Part shown: one piece after another, positions 26,921 through 37,000 of the stretch | Position numbering within the stretch: position 1 is the first letter of the stretch | Layout: each line of letters begins with the position of its first letter | Assembly: GCA_004282745.1 (NCBI GenBank) | Contig: SHMT01000001.1 | Coordinates: forward strand, 124,001-188,000 | Length of the DNA: 64,000 nucleotides | Reading direction: 5' to 3' | From: Candidatus Scalindua sp. SCAELEC01 | GTDB taxonomy: Bacteria; Planctomycetota; Brocadiia; Brocadiales; Scalinduaceae | Program-made: the position numbers and the translations under genes | Notes under the pieces: model-generated | Seen by the model: only the letters and a program-made list of their open reading frames with translations | The model's database searches: none | Told to the model about the DNA's origin: nothing

Positions 26921-27085
26921 TTTATTTATTTCTTCTGATTTTCAAGTGTACATTGTTGCTAAATAGCTAATTCAAAAAAGTTGTGTAATAATGTGCTAAA
27001 TTTTGTATACTTACGGTTATCTTTCGAGATGTAGGCAGATCTATATTCCGGCATACTAGTATGAACCTCCTCTGATGGTAATAAT

Positions 27086-28153
27086 ATGGATAAGTATAGA
27101 ATAGATAGTCACAAACTTATTTATCATACGTCACGGGTAAATGAATGGTTAAATGGGGAAAATATCTACCCGATCTATATGGAAATTAGTCCTGTAGGTT
27201 TTTGTAACCATCGCTGCTCCTTTTGCGCCCTGGATTTTATGAAATATAAGAAAAGATATCTCGACACTCACATTCTCCTTGAAAGGCTTTCAGAACTGGC
27301 TACCCTCGGAATTAAGAGCGTCATGTATGCCGGGGAGGGTGAGCCTTTACTGCATGAAGACATTATCGATATAATTAATCACACAAAAAAGGTCGGCATT
27401 GATGTCGCATTAACGACGAATGGGGTGAAATTGTCAGAGAGTTTTGCAAAATCCACGTTAGATAATATTTCATGGATAAAGGTGAGTATTAATGCTGGAA
27501 CGAGGGACACCTATGCAAAAATCCATCGCTGTCGACCCGATGATTTTGATAAAGTAATAGAAAACATGTCTCGCGCGTCAAAGATAAAGAGGGAAAATGG
27601 TTATTCTTGCACATTAGGCATGCAGCTTTTGTTACTACCTGAGAACCAGCATGAAATAGTACTCTTGGCTGAAAGAGCCAGAGATATAGGGATGAATTAT
27701 TTAGTTATAAAACCCTATTCTCAGCATCTGTTCAGTGATACGGATAAATACCGCGATATAAAATATCGTGACTATACACACCTTGCGAAAACACTCTCTT
27801 CGCTTACTACGAAAGAGTTTCATGTAATCTTTCGTATAAACACAATGGAGAAATGGGATAATGGCGAACGCAGTTATGAAAATTGCCAAGCGCTTCCTTT
27901 TTGGTCTTACATAGATGCGGGAGGAGGCGTGTGGGGCTGTAGTGCCTATCTTGGCGATGAAAGGTTTCTTTACGATAATGTTAACGAACGTTCTTTCCGT
28001 GAAATCTGGGAAGGAGAAAAAAGGGCGAAATCTCTGCAATGGGTACAGGACAAACTCGATGTCTCCGAATGTAGGGTAAATTGTCGCATGGATGAAGTCA
28101 ACCGCTATTTATGGGAACTGAAACACCCTTTGGATCACGTGAATTTTATATAA
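27086..28153 (+). CDS. Radical SAM/SPASM-like protein (paralogue 1)
   Basis: 355 residues. The cluster motif is C40-x3-C44-x2-C47 (GFCNHRCSFC); MYAGEGEPLL is the GGE-like SAM-contact block. Near the C-terminus come further cysteines: ENCQAL, GCSAY and CRVNC, a SPASM/twitch-like auxiliary cluster site. The first 35 residues (KLIYHTSRVNEWLNGENIYP) and the last five (HVNFI) are shared with the paralogue at 30405. The conserved ends suggest a common partner or substrate. Substrate unknown; neighbours are a split transketolase, a GT2 and a sugar-kinase unit, so a sugar or polyol is likely (inference). It starts after a 165-nt gap, so may have its own promoter. Confidence 0.8.
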   Translation: MDKYRIDSHKLIYHTSRVNEWLNGENIYPIYMEISPVGFCNHRCSFCALDFMKYKKRYLDTHILLERLSELATLGIKSVMYAGEGEPLLHEDIIDIINHTKKVGIDVALTTNGVKLSESFAKSTLDNISWIKVSINAGTRDTYAKIHRCRPDDFDKVIENMSRASKIKRENGYSCTLGMQLLLLPENQHEIVLLAERARDIGMNYLVIKPYSQHLFSDTDKYRDIKYRDYTHLAKTLSSLTTKEFHVIFRINTMEKWDNGERSYENCQALPFWSYIDAGGGVWGCSAYLGDERFLYDNVNERSFREIWEGEKRAKSLQWVQDKLDVSECRVNCRMDEVNRYLWELKHPLDHVNFI

Positions 28154-28161
28154 AACAGGTT

Positions 28162-28959
28162 ATGGACAAGAGCGAGGTATTAAAGAATAAGGCGAAGGCT
28201 ATCAGAAATGAAGTCATAAGGATTACGACTCGTAATAAAGCCGGTCACATTGCACCTTCTTTATCGTGTTTAGATATTCTTGTGGCGCTCTATTATGATG
28301 TCATGTCTTATAGGCCGGAAAATTCAGTGTGGAAAGGGCGCGATAGATTGATCTTTTCAAAGGCACATGGTTGTTACGCTCTTTATGCAATTCTTTCAGA
28401 CAAAGGGGTTATGCCGAAAAAGGAGTGGGAAAATTTTTATAAAGAAGAGAGCTCTTTGCTGGGATGTATGGAACGAAAATTAGAATACGGACTTGAAGCG
28501 GGATGTGGCTCGCTTGGTCACGGTTTGCCGATTGCGGTTGGTGTTGCTTTTGGAGCACTGATAAAAGGGAGTCATTATCACACATATTGTGTTGTTGGAG
28601 ACGGGGAGTTGCAGGAGGGTTCTGCGTGGGAGGCTTTGCAGTTTGCAGTTAAACATGGAGTACATAACCTGACTGTTATTATTGACCGCAACAAACTGCA
28701 GGCAATGGATTTCATTGTGAATGTTCTTGATAGAGACGAGGATGCTCTGGTGAAGAAACTGGAAGGTTTTGGTCTTACACCGGTTGCTTGTCCTGGACAT
28801 GATGTGGTTCAATTGGTAGAGTGTATGAAAGAGATCAGATTGTCCATAACGAATATGCCTAAAGTTATTGTTGCCGATACCGTAAAAGGTCTCGGTATGA
28901 AGTGCATGGAAAATGTTCCAAAATTTCATTTCCGAATTCCCGTTTGCAGCCAAATGTGA
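28162..28959 (+). CDS. Transketolase N-terminal (ThDP-binding) subunit
   Basis: 265 residues, the normal size of the first half of a two-subunit transketolase. The ThDP site has GDGELQEGSAWE and the closing N in IIDRNKLQ. It ends with the usual KFHFRIP helix start. The frame could begin at ATG 28111 inside the upstream gene, but ATG 28162 gives the normal NKAKAIRNEVIR start; neither has a strong ribosome binding site. The partner subunit, starting at 29037, lacks the usual C-terminal domain. This is the second ThDP system of the glycan region, separate from the full-length one at 14862. Confidence 0.85.
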   Translation: MDKSEVLKNKAKAIRNEVIRITTRNKAGHIAPSLSCLDILVALYYDVMSYRPENSVWKGRDRLIFSKAHGCYALYAILSDKGVMPKKEWENFYKEESSLLGCMERKLEYGLEAGCGSLGHGLPIAVGVAFGALIKGSHYHTYCVVGDGELQEGSAWEALQFAVKHGVHNLTVIIDRNKLQAMDFIVNVLDRDEDALVKKLEGFGLTPVACPGHDVVQLVECMKEIRLSITNMPKVIVADTVKGLGMKCMENVPKFHFRIPVCSQM

Positions 28960-29036
28960 GGTTTGATAGTTTTTGCATTGCTGTTAGTGGGCACGTACTA
29001 TGATATGGAGACTAAGAGTAGAGTAATAGAGGGGCT

Positions 29037-29525
29037 ATGAGCACGATAAACTATAGAAGTGAGATAATAAAAAGCCTTGTTCCCTATTTCCGTGAAGATG
29101 AGAGATATTGCCTTCTGGTATGTGATATGGGCTTTGGTGTTATAGACCAACTAAAAAATGAGTTTCCCAATCGGATCATTAACTGTGGTATTATGGAGCA
29201 GGGAACAGTTGGAATAGCCGCCGGTATGAGTATGAGCGGATTAATACCGATTGTGTATTCAATTGTAAACTTTCTGGTTTTTCGAGCACTGGAGCAGATA
29301 CGAAACGATATTGTCCTTCAGAATCTTAATGTAAAGCTCATTGGTACCGGAGCAAATGATTATTTCAAATTCCTTGGTCCATCCCATTGTTGTAACCAAG
29401 ACGATATTACTATCATGGAGTTGATTCATATGAATGTGTATGATCCATACGCAGAGGAGAAACCATTTAAGAAACTTGTTGATGAGTGGATTCGTGATAG
29501 CGGACCGGGATACATGAGAGTGTAG
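29037..29525 (+). CDS. Transketolase pyrimidine-binding domain protein (short second subunit)
   Basis: 162 residues, against about 300 for a normal transketolase second subunit. It covers the pyrimidine-binding domain (CDMGFGVIDQL, then NCGIMEQGTVGIAAGM, with the glutamate that activates ThDP) and stops cleanly at PGYMRV, where the C-terminal domain would begin. The following 80 nt show no continuation in another frame. The catalytic glutamate is kept, so an active two-chain enzyme without the C-terminal domain is possible; loss of the domain by truncation is the alternative. GAGGGG (29029-29034) lies just before ATG 29037. The 77-nt gap after its partner is larger than for the other pairs here. 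Confidence 0.75.
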   Translation: MSTINYRSEIIKSLVPYFREDERYCLLVCDMGFGVIDQLKNEFPNRIINCGIMEQGTVGIAAGMSMSGLIPIVYSIVNFLVFRALEQIRNDIVLQNLNVKLIGTGANDYFKFLGPSHCCNQDDITIMELIHMNVYDPYAEEKPFKKLVDEWIRDSGPGYMRV

Positions 29526-29604
29526 AGAAACAGGGTTTCTGGAGTAGATAATCTGTTTTGAGATTGTATGGCTGAGTAAAAAATTCTAAAAAGGAAAAAG
29601 GATT

Positions 29605-30408
29605 TTGGTAGAGAAAATGGAGAACAAACCTGAACAGGGTATAAATATTAGCGTTATCATGCCGGCCCTCAATGAAGAGAGGAACATATCGGATGCTATT
29701 AAGAACACATTGAGTTCCTTTTTCGCTTTTAATATTAATGGTGAAGTTGTTGTTGTGAACGATGGAAGTTGCGACCAGACAGGAGCAATAGTGAATGAGC
29801 TCATGAGGGAAAATTCTCAGGTTCGAATGTTGGAGCACGTAACACCGCAAGGTATCGGAGCTTCTTTTTGGGATGGGGTAGATAGTGCTAAGGGGGATAT
29901 CGTTGTGCTACTTCCCGGAGATAATGAAAACGACCCCATGGAGATATTTCGATACTGCAAAATGCTTGAACATGTAGATATTGTCATTCCTTTTGTTTTT
30001 AATCGAGAAGTGAGATCATTTTTTCGTAATTTGTTGTCCTATGTCTATATTTTTATAATCAACACAACATTTTTGGTAAATTTAAACTATACAAATGGTA
30101 CGGTTCTGTATCGTAAGGTAGTTTTGAAGAAATTGAAGTACAGGAGCAGCAGCTTTTTCTTCCAGACGGATATCTTAATACGACTTCTCAAGAGGAATTA
30201 TCTGTTTGCCGAGGTTCCTTATAAACTTGAACAGAGAGGACATGGAAAATCCAAGGCAACTTCTTTCCCCTCCTTGCTTCAGGTTATAAAGGGGTATCTT
30301 CAGTTAGTAAGGGACTTTTATTTTACCAAAAAAGGGAATTCGCTGACTGCATTTCCGAGAGAATCTTTGACATTTCTCAGAAGACGGAGGAAAATTGATA
30401 CAAAATGA
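29605..30408 (+). CDS. GT2-family glycosyltransferase (polyprenyl-phosphate sugar type)
   Basis: 267 residues. ISVIMPALNEERNIS and VVVVNDGSCDQT are the nucleotide-sugar-binding start of family 2. The normal DxD site is replaced by LLPGDNENDP, a variant common in this subgroup of cytosolic dolichyl-phosphate-mannose-synthase-like enzymes. A hydrophobic stretch near 135-160 (SYVYIFIINTTFLVNL) may be a membrane-associated helix. It probably loads a sugar onto a lipid phosphate or lipid-linked acceptor. TTG 29605 or ATG 29617 could be the start; AAGGA at 29591-29595 suits TTG. It overlaps the next radical SAM gene by 4 nt, a coupled pair. Confidence 0.8.
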   Translation: MVEKMENKPEQGINISVIMPALNEERNISDAIKNTLSSFFAFNINGEVVVVNDGSCDQTGAIVNELMRENSQVRMLEHVTPQGIGASFWDGVDSAKGDIVVLLPGDNENDPMEIFRYCKMLEHVDIVIPFVFNREVRSFFRNLLSYVYIFIINTTFLVNLNYTNGTVLYRKVVLKKLKYRSSSFFFQTDILIRLLKRNYLFAEVPYKLEQRGHGKSKATSFPSLLQVIKGYLQLVRDFYFTKKGNSLTAFPRESLTFLRRRRKIDTK

Positions 30409-31529
30409 GTAACGCAAACCCTATTATGGATGGATTAATACTTGATGGCAGTAAATTGGCGTGGCATAAGGAGAGAGTGGATGCATGGTTAAGGGGTGAA
30501 CGAATAGCCCCTATAACAATTGATTGCGCCTTGACGAGGCGCTGTTCTTACAAGTGTACTTACTGTTATGGGATGCTTCAGGAGAATGATGAAAAGAAGA
30601 TGACGCGCGACGTTATATTCAGATTCCTTGATGACGCTGCTGATATTGATGTTAAGGCTATTAGCTTTGTGAGTGATGGAGAAAGTACCTGCAGTCCTCA
30701 TCTATACGATGCTATTTTGAGGGGGAAATCCAACGGTCTTGATATGGCATTGGGGACCAACGGTTATTTATTAAAAGATGAGCGCCTAGAGGATATCTTA
30801 CCCGCTCTGACTTACCTGAGATTTAATATTTCTGCTGGAGAACCGGAACGATATGCTCAGATAATGGGATGTCAAGAGAAACACTATTTGAAGGTGATTA
30901 ATACCGTTAAAGAATCTGTCAGCATAAAGAAAAGGTGTAATCTTGATGTGACCATTGGACTGCAAATGGTTTTGTTGCCGGATTTTGTAGACCAAATTAT
31001 TCCGTTGACCAAGTTGGGTAAAGAACTCGGGGTTGATTATCTCGTCATAAAACATTGTAGTGACGATGAAACAGGAAGCCTTGGTGTCGATTATAGCAAA
31101 TACCATGAGCTCGTTGAGATATTAAAAGAGGCTGAAGCATTCTCAGATGACGAGTATCTGGTCAAGGCGAAATGGTCAAAAATATTAAGTGACGGGAAGC
31201 GAAAATATTCGAGCTGTTACGGTCCAGCATTTATTATGCAGTTATCAGGTTCAGGTTTGGTTGCCCCGTGTGGAATGCTCTTTAACAGCCAATACAAGAA
31301 ATACCATATAGGAAATATAGTTGACACATCATTTAAGGAATTGTGGCGGGGAGATCGATACTGGGAGGTGATTAACCAGATTGCGTCAAACGAATTTGAC
31401 GCGAGAACGATGTGTGGGACCTTGTGTTTACAGCATAAGGTTAATGAAAATCTCTGGGAGTTGAAAAAGGAATGCAGTATAATTGAAATTCCAGATTCTC
31501 TCTCCCCTCAGCATGTAAATTTTATATGA
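30405..31529 (+). CDS. Radical SAM/SPASM-like protein (paralogue 2)
   Basis: 374 residues. Cluster motif C47-x3-C51-x2-C54 (RRCSYKCTYC), SAM-contact block FVSDGEST, and C-terminal cysteines in SSCYGP, PCGMLF, TMCGTLC for an auxiliary cluster. The N-terminal KLAWHKERVDAWLRGERIAP closely resembles the paralogue at 27086, and the last five residues are the same HVNFI. Sequence between the ends has diverged, so the two enzymes probably act on related but different substrates or consecutive steps. Its start overlaps the GT2 stop by 4 nt. The gene is the last of this group; a 414-nt gap follows. Confidence 0.8.
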   Translation: MSNANPIMDGLILDGSKLAWHKERVDAWLRGERIAPITIDCALTRRCSYKCTYCYGMLQENDEKKMTRDVIFRFLDDAADIDVKAISFVSDGESTCSPHLYDAILRGKSNGLDMALGTNGYLLKDERLEDILPALTYLRFNISAGEPERYAQIMGCQEKHYLKVINTVKESVSIKKRCNLDVTIGLQMVLLPDFVDQIIPLTKLGKELGVDYLVIKHCSDDETGSLGVDYSKYHELVEILKEAEAFSDDEYLVKAKWSKILSDGKRKYSSCYGPAFIMQLSGSGLVAPCGMLFNSQYKKYHIGNIVDTSFKELWRGDRYWEVINQIASNEFDARTMCGTLCLQHKVNENLWELKKECSIIEIPDSLSPQHVNFI

Positions 31530-31943
31530 CAATGGCTTTGAGCAGTTTTCAATAAAGACATACATTTTTTAATATATTTAAAGTTAAGCTGTTGTGAGAT
31601 CCTTCTGTACATGATCTTTGCCCGCCTAGCGTTTAAGCGATACCGATCCAATTTGCCGTCCTGGCAGTACAGTTTTTTTGCAAATGCTTTATCCCCGCTG
31701 AGGAGTTATCATCACTTTCTCTGATTTGCCACTCGTTGAGAACTGGTTTAACCGTTCAGCATTTTTCAGATAACGTTTCAACAATAATTATTTTCGTATG
31801 GAGTAATAAAGTACAGAGTTGAATAAGGGAAAGTTTTTAGTAGTTTTTATCAAATTGAAATAGATATACTCATTTCATAATGGTTTTCGGATTAAATTGA
31901 CAGAGTATAACTACAACCAAATCATTTTTCGTATATCTAAAAG
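31530..31943. other. Gap with a possible decayed coding remnant
   Basis: No intact gene. On the - strand, about 31784 down to 31575, two adjacent frames read KRYLKNAERLNQF and, after a frame change near 31690, GDKAFAKKLYCQDGKLDRYR, both protein-like but ended by stops. This looks like a frameshifted relic; I do not recognise the family. On the + strand TTGACA occurs at 31897-31902, but no good -10 element follows at the right spacing. Confidence 0.35.
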
Positions 31944-32456
31944 ATGTGCAGCCCGAAAGTACATGTAATCCAGAGTCTTACCGCCAGTGCCTTACTCTAT
32001 CCGGCAATTGGAGTAAATGTCATCCCTTTTGGTCTTGCAACAGTATTTATAGATTTAGACCATGTTATTGAATATGCTAATGATACAAGATCTCTGAATA
32101 TCTTGGGTTTTTTCCCTTATAGTAGGTTTATGGGACAAAATGCAGGAAAAAATTTTCTGGCTTTAAATATCTTTCACACATTTGAATTTTATCTCTTTGT
32201 TTTTATGCTGGCCACCATATTTCCTCTTTTTTATTATGTTTTATCCGGCTTCTTATTTCATCATATGGCAGACCAGGTATTCTTGATTAAAATAGGTAAA
32301 CCCTTTGTCAGGGCATTTTTTGTTATTGAATATTTTATCAGGCGCAGAAATAGTGAATATGCAATCTCTATTAAAGATATTCTCAAGAAGGAAAAAAAGG
32401 ACCTTGTAGGAATAGACAATTTGGAGAAATGGTTAATCAGATGGGGTATAAAATGA
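31944..32456 (+). CDS. Small membrane protein with metal-hydrolase-like His/Asp motifs (DUF457/YdjM-like)
   Basis: 170 residues with about three membrane helices. The polar motifs FIDLDHVIE, IFHTFEFYL and FHHMADQV are arranged like the putative metal ligands of the YdjM/DUF457 membrane-bound hydrolase family, for which activity is not well established. The end is a charged cytosolic tail rich in lysine. Starts at ATG 31944 after AAAAG. It stands 51 nt before a B12 radical SAM gene. A role in lipid or glycan turnover is possible but not shown. Confidence 0.55.
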   Translation: MCSPKVHVIQSLTASALLYPAIGVNVIPFGLATVFIDLDHVIEYANDTRSLNILGFFPYSRFMGQNAGKNFLALNIFHTFEFYLFVFMLATIFPLFYYVLSGFLFHHMADQVFLIKIGKPFVRAFFVIEYFIRRRNSEYAISIKDILKKEKKDLVGIDNLEKWLIRWGIK

Positions 32457-32506
32457 AACTAAGCTTTATTTTAGATTTTGTAAAGCAAGAGGGAGGGAGA
32501 TTGTAG

Positions 32507-34018
32507 ATGTATGATTTAATTTTGGTATCACCAAAGAATACTCAGCTTGGACGTTTTAAACGATTTGTACCAGTAAGTGTTCCAATTGGTGTGGGAATTC
32601 TTGCCGGATTTCTCCGGAAACATGGATTCCTGGCAAGGATTTTAGACACAGATTTACTAGACATTAACCTGAGTACTCTAGAAGCAGAATTGAATCAATG
32701 CAAAAAACCGCGTATTGTAGGTGTGAGTGTAATGACGGCTAACGTGGCCAATGGATACAAGATTGCGTCACTGGTCAAATCGATTGATAAAGATGCTGTT
32801 GTAATATTTGGGGGCATTCACGCTACGGTGATGCCGGACGAGGTTCTTCAGAATGAAAATGTTGATTATGTGGTTAAAGGAGAAGCGGAACATACACTAT
32901 TGGAATTAATCAGTCAGATTAAGGCCGGTAGAATAGTAAAAGAGAAGTTGGGAAATATTGGTTTTCGTGAAGAGGGTCAAATTGTTTATACAAAAACATC
33001 CACAAAGGTGCTGGAGATTAATGATGTTCCTATGTTCCCTTATGATATGTTTGATTCTTCAAAATATAACCTCGGCTTCATCTTGACCTCTCGTGGATGT
33101 CCGTTTGATTGTATTTTCTGTAGTCAGAGGGTCATTACAAAAAGGGTATACAGATATACGGACTCTGAAAGGGTAATGGAAGAGCTGGATTACATTATAA
33201 ATAAGCTGAATCAACCAAATGTCACTTTTTTTGATGATTATTTTACCGGAGATAAAAAAAGGGTCATGGAGCTCTGCTCTATGATTCAGGAGAGGGGTTT
33301 TCACAAGAAAGCATCGTTTGGTGTGCAGACACGTGGTGACAGCATCAATAGAGAGCTGATGGTTGCCATGCGTGCAGCTAATTTTGATAGTTTAATGTTC
33401 GGGATTGAGACTGCCTCTGATAATTTAATGGAACTGATCAATAAGAAGGAAACGGTACAGGAAAATATTGATGCCGTACATCTTGCAAAAGAGATGGGTT
33501 TTACGGTGGAAGCGACTTTTATCTTTGGTTTTCCAACGGAGACCTTTGATGACCGGTTTAAGGCACTTTCCTTATCCCTTGAAATAGGAATTGACAGAGC
33601 AAGATTCAACAATGCTACTCCGTATCCAGGGACCGAAATGTACAATATGGTTAAAAATGAATTGCATGCAGAGCCCGGATGGGTTAATTTCAGCTCTGCA
33701 GGCGCTGTTACAGCCGGGATTAGGAGAAAACATCCGTTACCGTATGTTCCTGAAGGGTGTACGGTAAATGAACTGGAAGGGACAGTACTTTTAGCAAACC
33801 TATTGTTTTATCTGAATCTTTCAAATTTGAAAAAACTCTTTAATCCTCAACAAGGTGGTAGTGGTAAGTGGTTTGAGGTTCCAAAGGGAAAATTGTTTTC
33901 CCCCGGTACACTGCTTGATCTGTCGCTATTGGCGAGCACCGTACTTATACGAACATTACGCTACTTGATGACAAGCCGTAATTGTCGAAGATTCTTTCTG
34001 AAGGGTATAAGGAAATAA
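32507..34018 (+). CDS. B12-binding-domain radical SAM protein
   Basis: 503 residues. The cobalamin-binding-like domain (1-150) has VIFGGIHATVMPDEV; the radical SAM core carries C198-x3-C202-x2-C205 (RGCPFDCIFC). The TYPGTEM-like ATPYPGTEMYN block after the core is typical of BchE/HpnR-like enzymes. The last 100 residues are hydrophobic and may contact membrane lipid. GGAGGGAGA at 32492-32500, 6 nt before ATG 32507, is a very strong ribosome binding site. Substrate unknown. It resembles the protein at 1019 in architecture, and the one at 48045 more distantly. Confidence 0.85.
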   Translation: MYDLILVSPKNTQLGRFKRFVPVSVPIGVGILAGFLRKHGFLARILDTDLLDINLSTLEAELNQCKKPRIVGVSVMTANVANGYKIASLVKSIDKDAVVIFGGIHATVMPDEVLQNENVDYVVKGEAEHTLLELISQIKAGRIVKEKLGNIGFREEGQIVYTKTSTKVLEINDVPMFPYDMFDSSKYNLGFILTSRGCPFDCIFCSQRVITKRVYRYTDSERVMEELDYIINKLNQPNVTFFDDYFTGDKKRVMELCSMIQERGFHKKASFGVQTRGDSINRELMVAMRAANFDSLMFGIETASDNLMELINKKETVQENIDAVHLAKEMGFTVEATFIFGFPTETFDDRFKALSLSLEIGIDRARFNNATPYPGTEMYNMVKNELHAEPGWVNFSSAGAVTAGIRRKHPLPYVPEGCTVNELEGTVLLANLLFYLNLSNLKKLFNPQQGGSGKWFEVPKGKLFSPGTLLDLSLLASTVLIRTLRYLMTSRNCRRFFLKGIRK

Positions 34019-34070
34019 CATTTCTTGATGGACCCTTACTGATGTTGTTTGTTTTGGTCCCAATGAAAAT

Positions 34071-37000
34071 ATGAGAAACGCTAAAGGGAATATTGAGAGA
34101 CGCTTACAAGAACGTTCAGTTACCATAGAGATAGCGGTCGGCATTTTGGCAATTGTATTTCTCGTTTACAAAATGCGGTCTACGTTGATATTTGGTAAAA
34201 CGACATTCTGCCACGACAATATCTTATGGAATTATCCAATATTTCAATTTTTTGCTGAAAATATCATACATAACCGGTTTCCCTTCTGGAATCCCTTTAC
34301 GCATGGTGGTGAACCTTTATATCCCATCCTTGCCCAGCTCAGGCTGTGGGAACCGATCACACTGTTAACGATATATCTCGGACAATTTATCAGTAATGAT
34401 ATCGTAATCCTTTTTAATTGGAATATTATTAACAAAAGCTTGATGATGGCTTTTGGGGTATATATTGTTTTCCGCCCTATGGCTATGCATATCATTATCA
34501 GGCTCTCTTTGATACCGATTTTACTCTTTTCTTCTTTTATGGTCGTTTCCTTTCGACAGTGCGGTCTGTTTGATCAGTTTATTATGATCCCTTTTGTGGC
34601 ATTCTTCTTCCTCCGTATTGTTTACTATAAAGACTATCGCTGGTTTAATTGGTTTGCCCTTGCCGGTACCATTGGCATTAATTGGCAATCCTACTTTTTT
34701 ACCGGCACCTGGATATTTTTGCTGTTTTTCTCTGTGGGCTTTTTAATTTTTCGAAGAGATTTATTGTTTAATCTTTTTAGGTCTAAAATGGTTTGGGCAA
34801 AATTCTCGTTATTGATTGTCGTTATCTTTGCCATGGCCGCACCGAGCGTTGTACTCCTTCAGGAAAAGGACAGGTATGCATTCCCTGCGAGAATGTTAGA
34901 CAGCCCCTATGAGGGGAAGGCGCCACAGGGTGGTCCACAGCAATACGAAGGTGAAACGGTAGGCTTGGTCTCCTCCAGTTCTGGAATTAATATGCCGTAT
35001 AGTTTCATTGCTTTTACGGGCACTTTTTCAACAATTTGGGACTTCATTCAGTTTATATCTCCAGATGGGAATATGCGTATCTCATGGCCTGGCAGGAGTT
35101 GGTGGGGTAAACCATCAGAGGCGTATATGTATCTCGGTCTTTTGCCCTGGGCTATTGCGATTTTAGGTATGGTTGCAGGAAAGCACGACCTTAAGAAAAT
35201 CTGGTTGCTCGTGCTTATCGGGTTTGGGTTGTTAATGTTAGGTCCACCAGGAGGCTTACACAGGTTAATGTACTATCTCTATCCACCTATGTGGTTTGTC
35301 AGGCACACGCATTCGTTTGTATTAATTTTTATCTTTGCTTTTTTATATTTCTATGTACTGGGTTTTAATCACATTTTTTCTGCCTGGGGTGGGCCAATTT
35401 TCCATCCTAAAACAACACATGGCATACTTGACAAGTATGTTAGCGACAAAAAATATTGTATGCATTTTGCGACTATATTATTCTCCGCATGTGTAACGTT
35501 ATTAATCTCTTTGATGGCACGACTAGAATATCCTGCTTCAAACTACCTTTTTATCTTCATTCCGGTAATTGTAGCTACCGGGTGGTTCTTGAGGAAGGAT
35601 ATGGGGGAAAAGGGGTTGTATATATGCTTGTTAACAAGCCATATATTCATAGTTCTTGTTTTCACTGACAACTACTTTACATTTGTTAGATCTCTTCTAG
35701 AACTGTTACTATTCCCGCTTGCGTTGTTTGTAATTATTAAAACGCGCAAAAATCTTTCAGCGAGTGTGAAATATGTTACGACTCTTTTGCTTGTAATAAC
35801 TTTTGCTTCCTGCTTGATTGTTGACTTGATGTATCATTTTGATAAGACTTCCAGCCTTTACCTTGAAACACCCCATCCTGGATTAGTACACAATGTCAAG
35901 ACAACCCCGCAGGAACCTCTTTTACCTCAAAAGCGGTCTATTTTTCCGAAACATGAGAATCTCATGTATAACGTTCAATCTACGAGATATCTCTCTCTTA
36001 TATATCGACAACCATTCGTTTTCTCTCCCATAGTGAAAATGAGTCAGAATCAGAATTTCTATGATGCTACCCCGACCGAAGACGTTTTTGATGTATTTAA
36101 GAAACTATCATTTGAGAAATGGTCTCTTTTACCAGATGGCAGTTTTTCCCCGGAATATTTTGAGTATAGCCAAGATGGGAAGGATGGTTCCGTTGAAAGG
36201 TATATTAATCATGATGGCGTTAAGGAGTTGAAGGTGCTAGCATTGTTAAGACCTTCATCGAATGGGAACTCTACGATTAAGCACAAGACCGACAAAATAG
36301 ACGATATTAGGGGGCGCTATATCAGAGTATCAGTAACGGCAAAGAGCGAAAACATAGCGCCTGATGCTATTCAAGTAACAATGCAGGACGGAACGGGGAA
36401 GTCGATCTCAAAATTTTACCAGAACGGAGGTAATTGGGAGCACCTTGAACTCATCACCGATATTGATAAACAGGCAGAATACTTACAGTTGACCTGTACC
36501 ATAAAGTCCTTCGCCACTGCCGATGTTTTGTTTGAGTCTATAAAAATAGAGGTACTACCGCAAAATGATTCTTTTGATTATACTAATATCACTTCAAGCG
36601 AGACCGTTTTTGATGAGTACAAAAACTTCCTTTTTCATAATTATAGTGTTTCCGCTGATACCAATTATGATGAGTACAAAAAATTTACATTTGAAAAATG
36701 GGTTATGCTGCCTGACAACAATTTGTGTCCTGAACAATTTGTTTACAAACAGGATAAATCAGGTGGATCGGTTGAAAGGCACATCTTTGAAGATGAAATT
36801 GAGGGGAAGAAGGTTTGTGCTTTTGTAAGTCCCTCATCTGATGGCAATTCGCTTATCATGCACCAGACCGACCAGATAGATAATCTCAGGGGACGTTACA
36901 TTAGGGTATCAGCTATGGTAAAGAGTGACAATACAACTTCTGATGCAATACAAATTGATGTAAAGGATGGTACAGTTGAAAAAAATAATTATGGAGTATT

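Noticed and set aside
31897-31902. TTGACA as promoter of the 31944 gene
   Set aside because: No acceptable -10 hexamer at 16-18 nt spacing.
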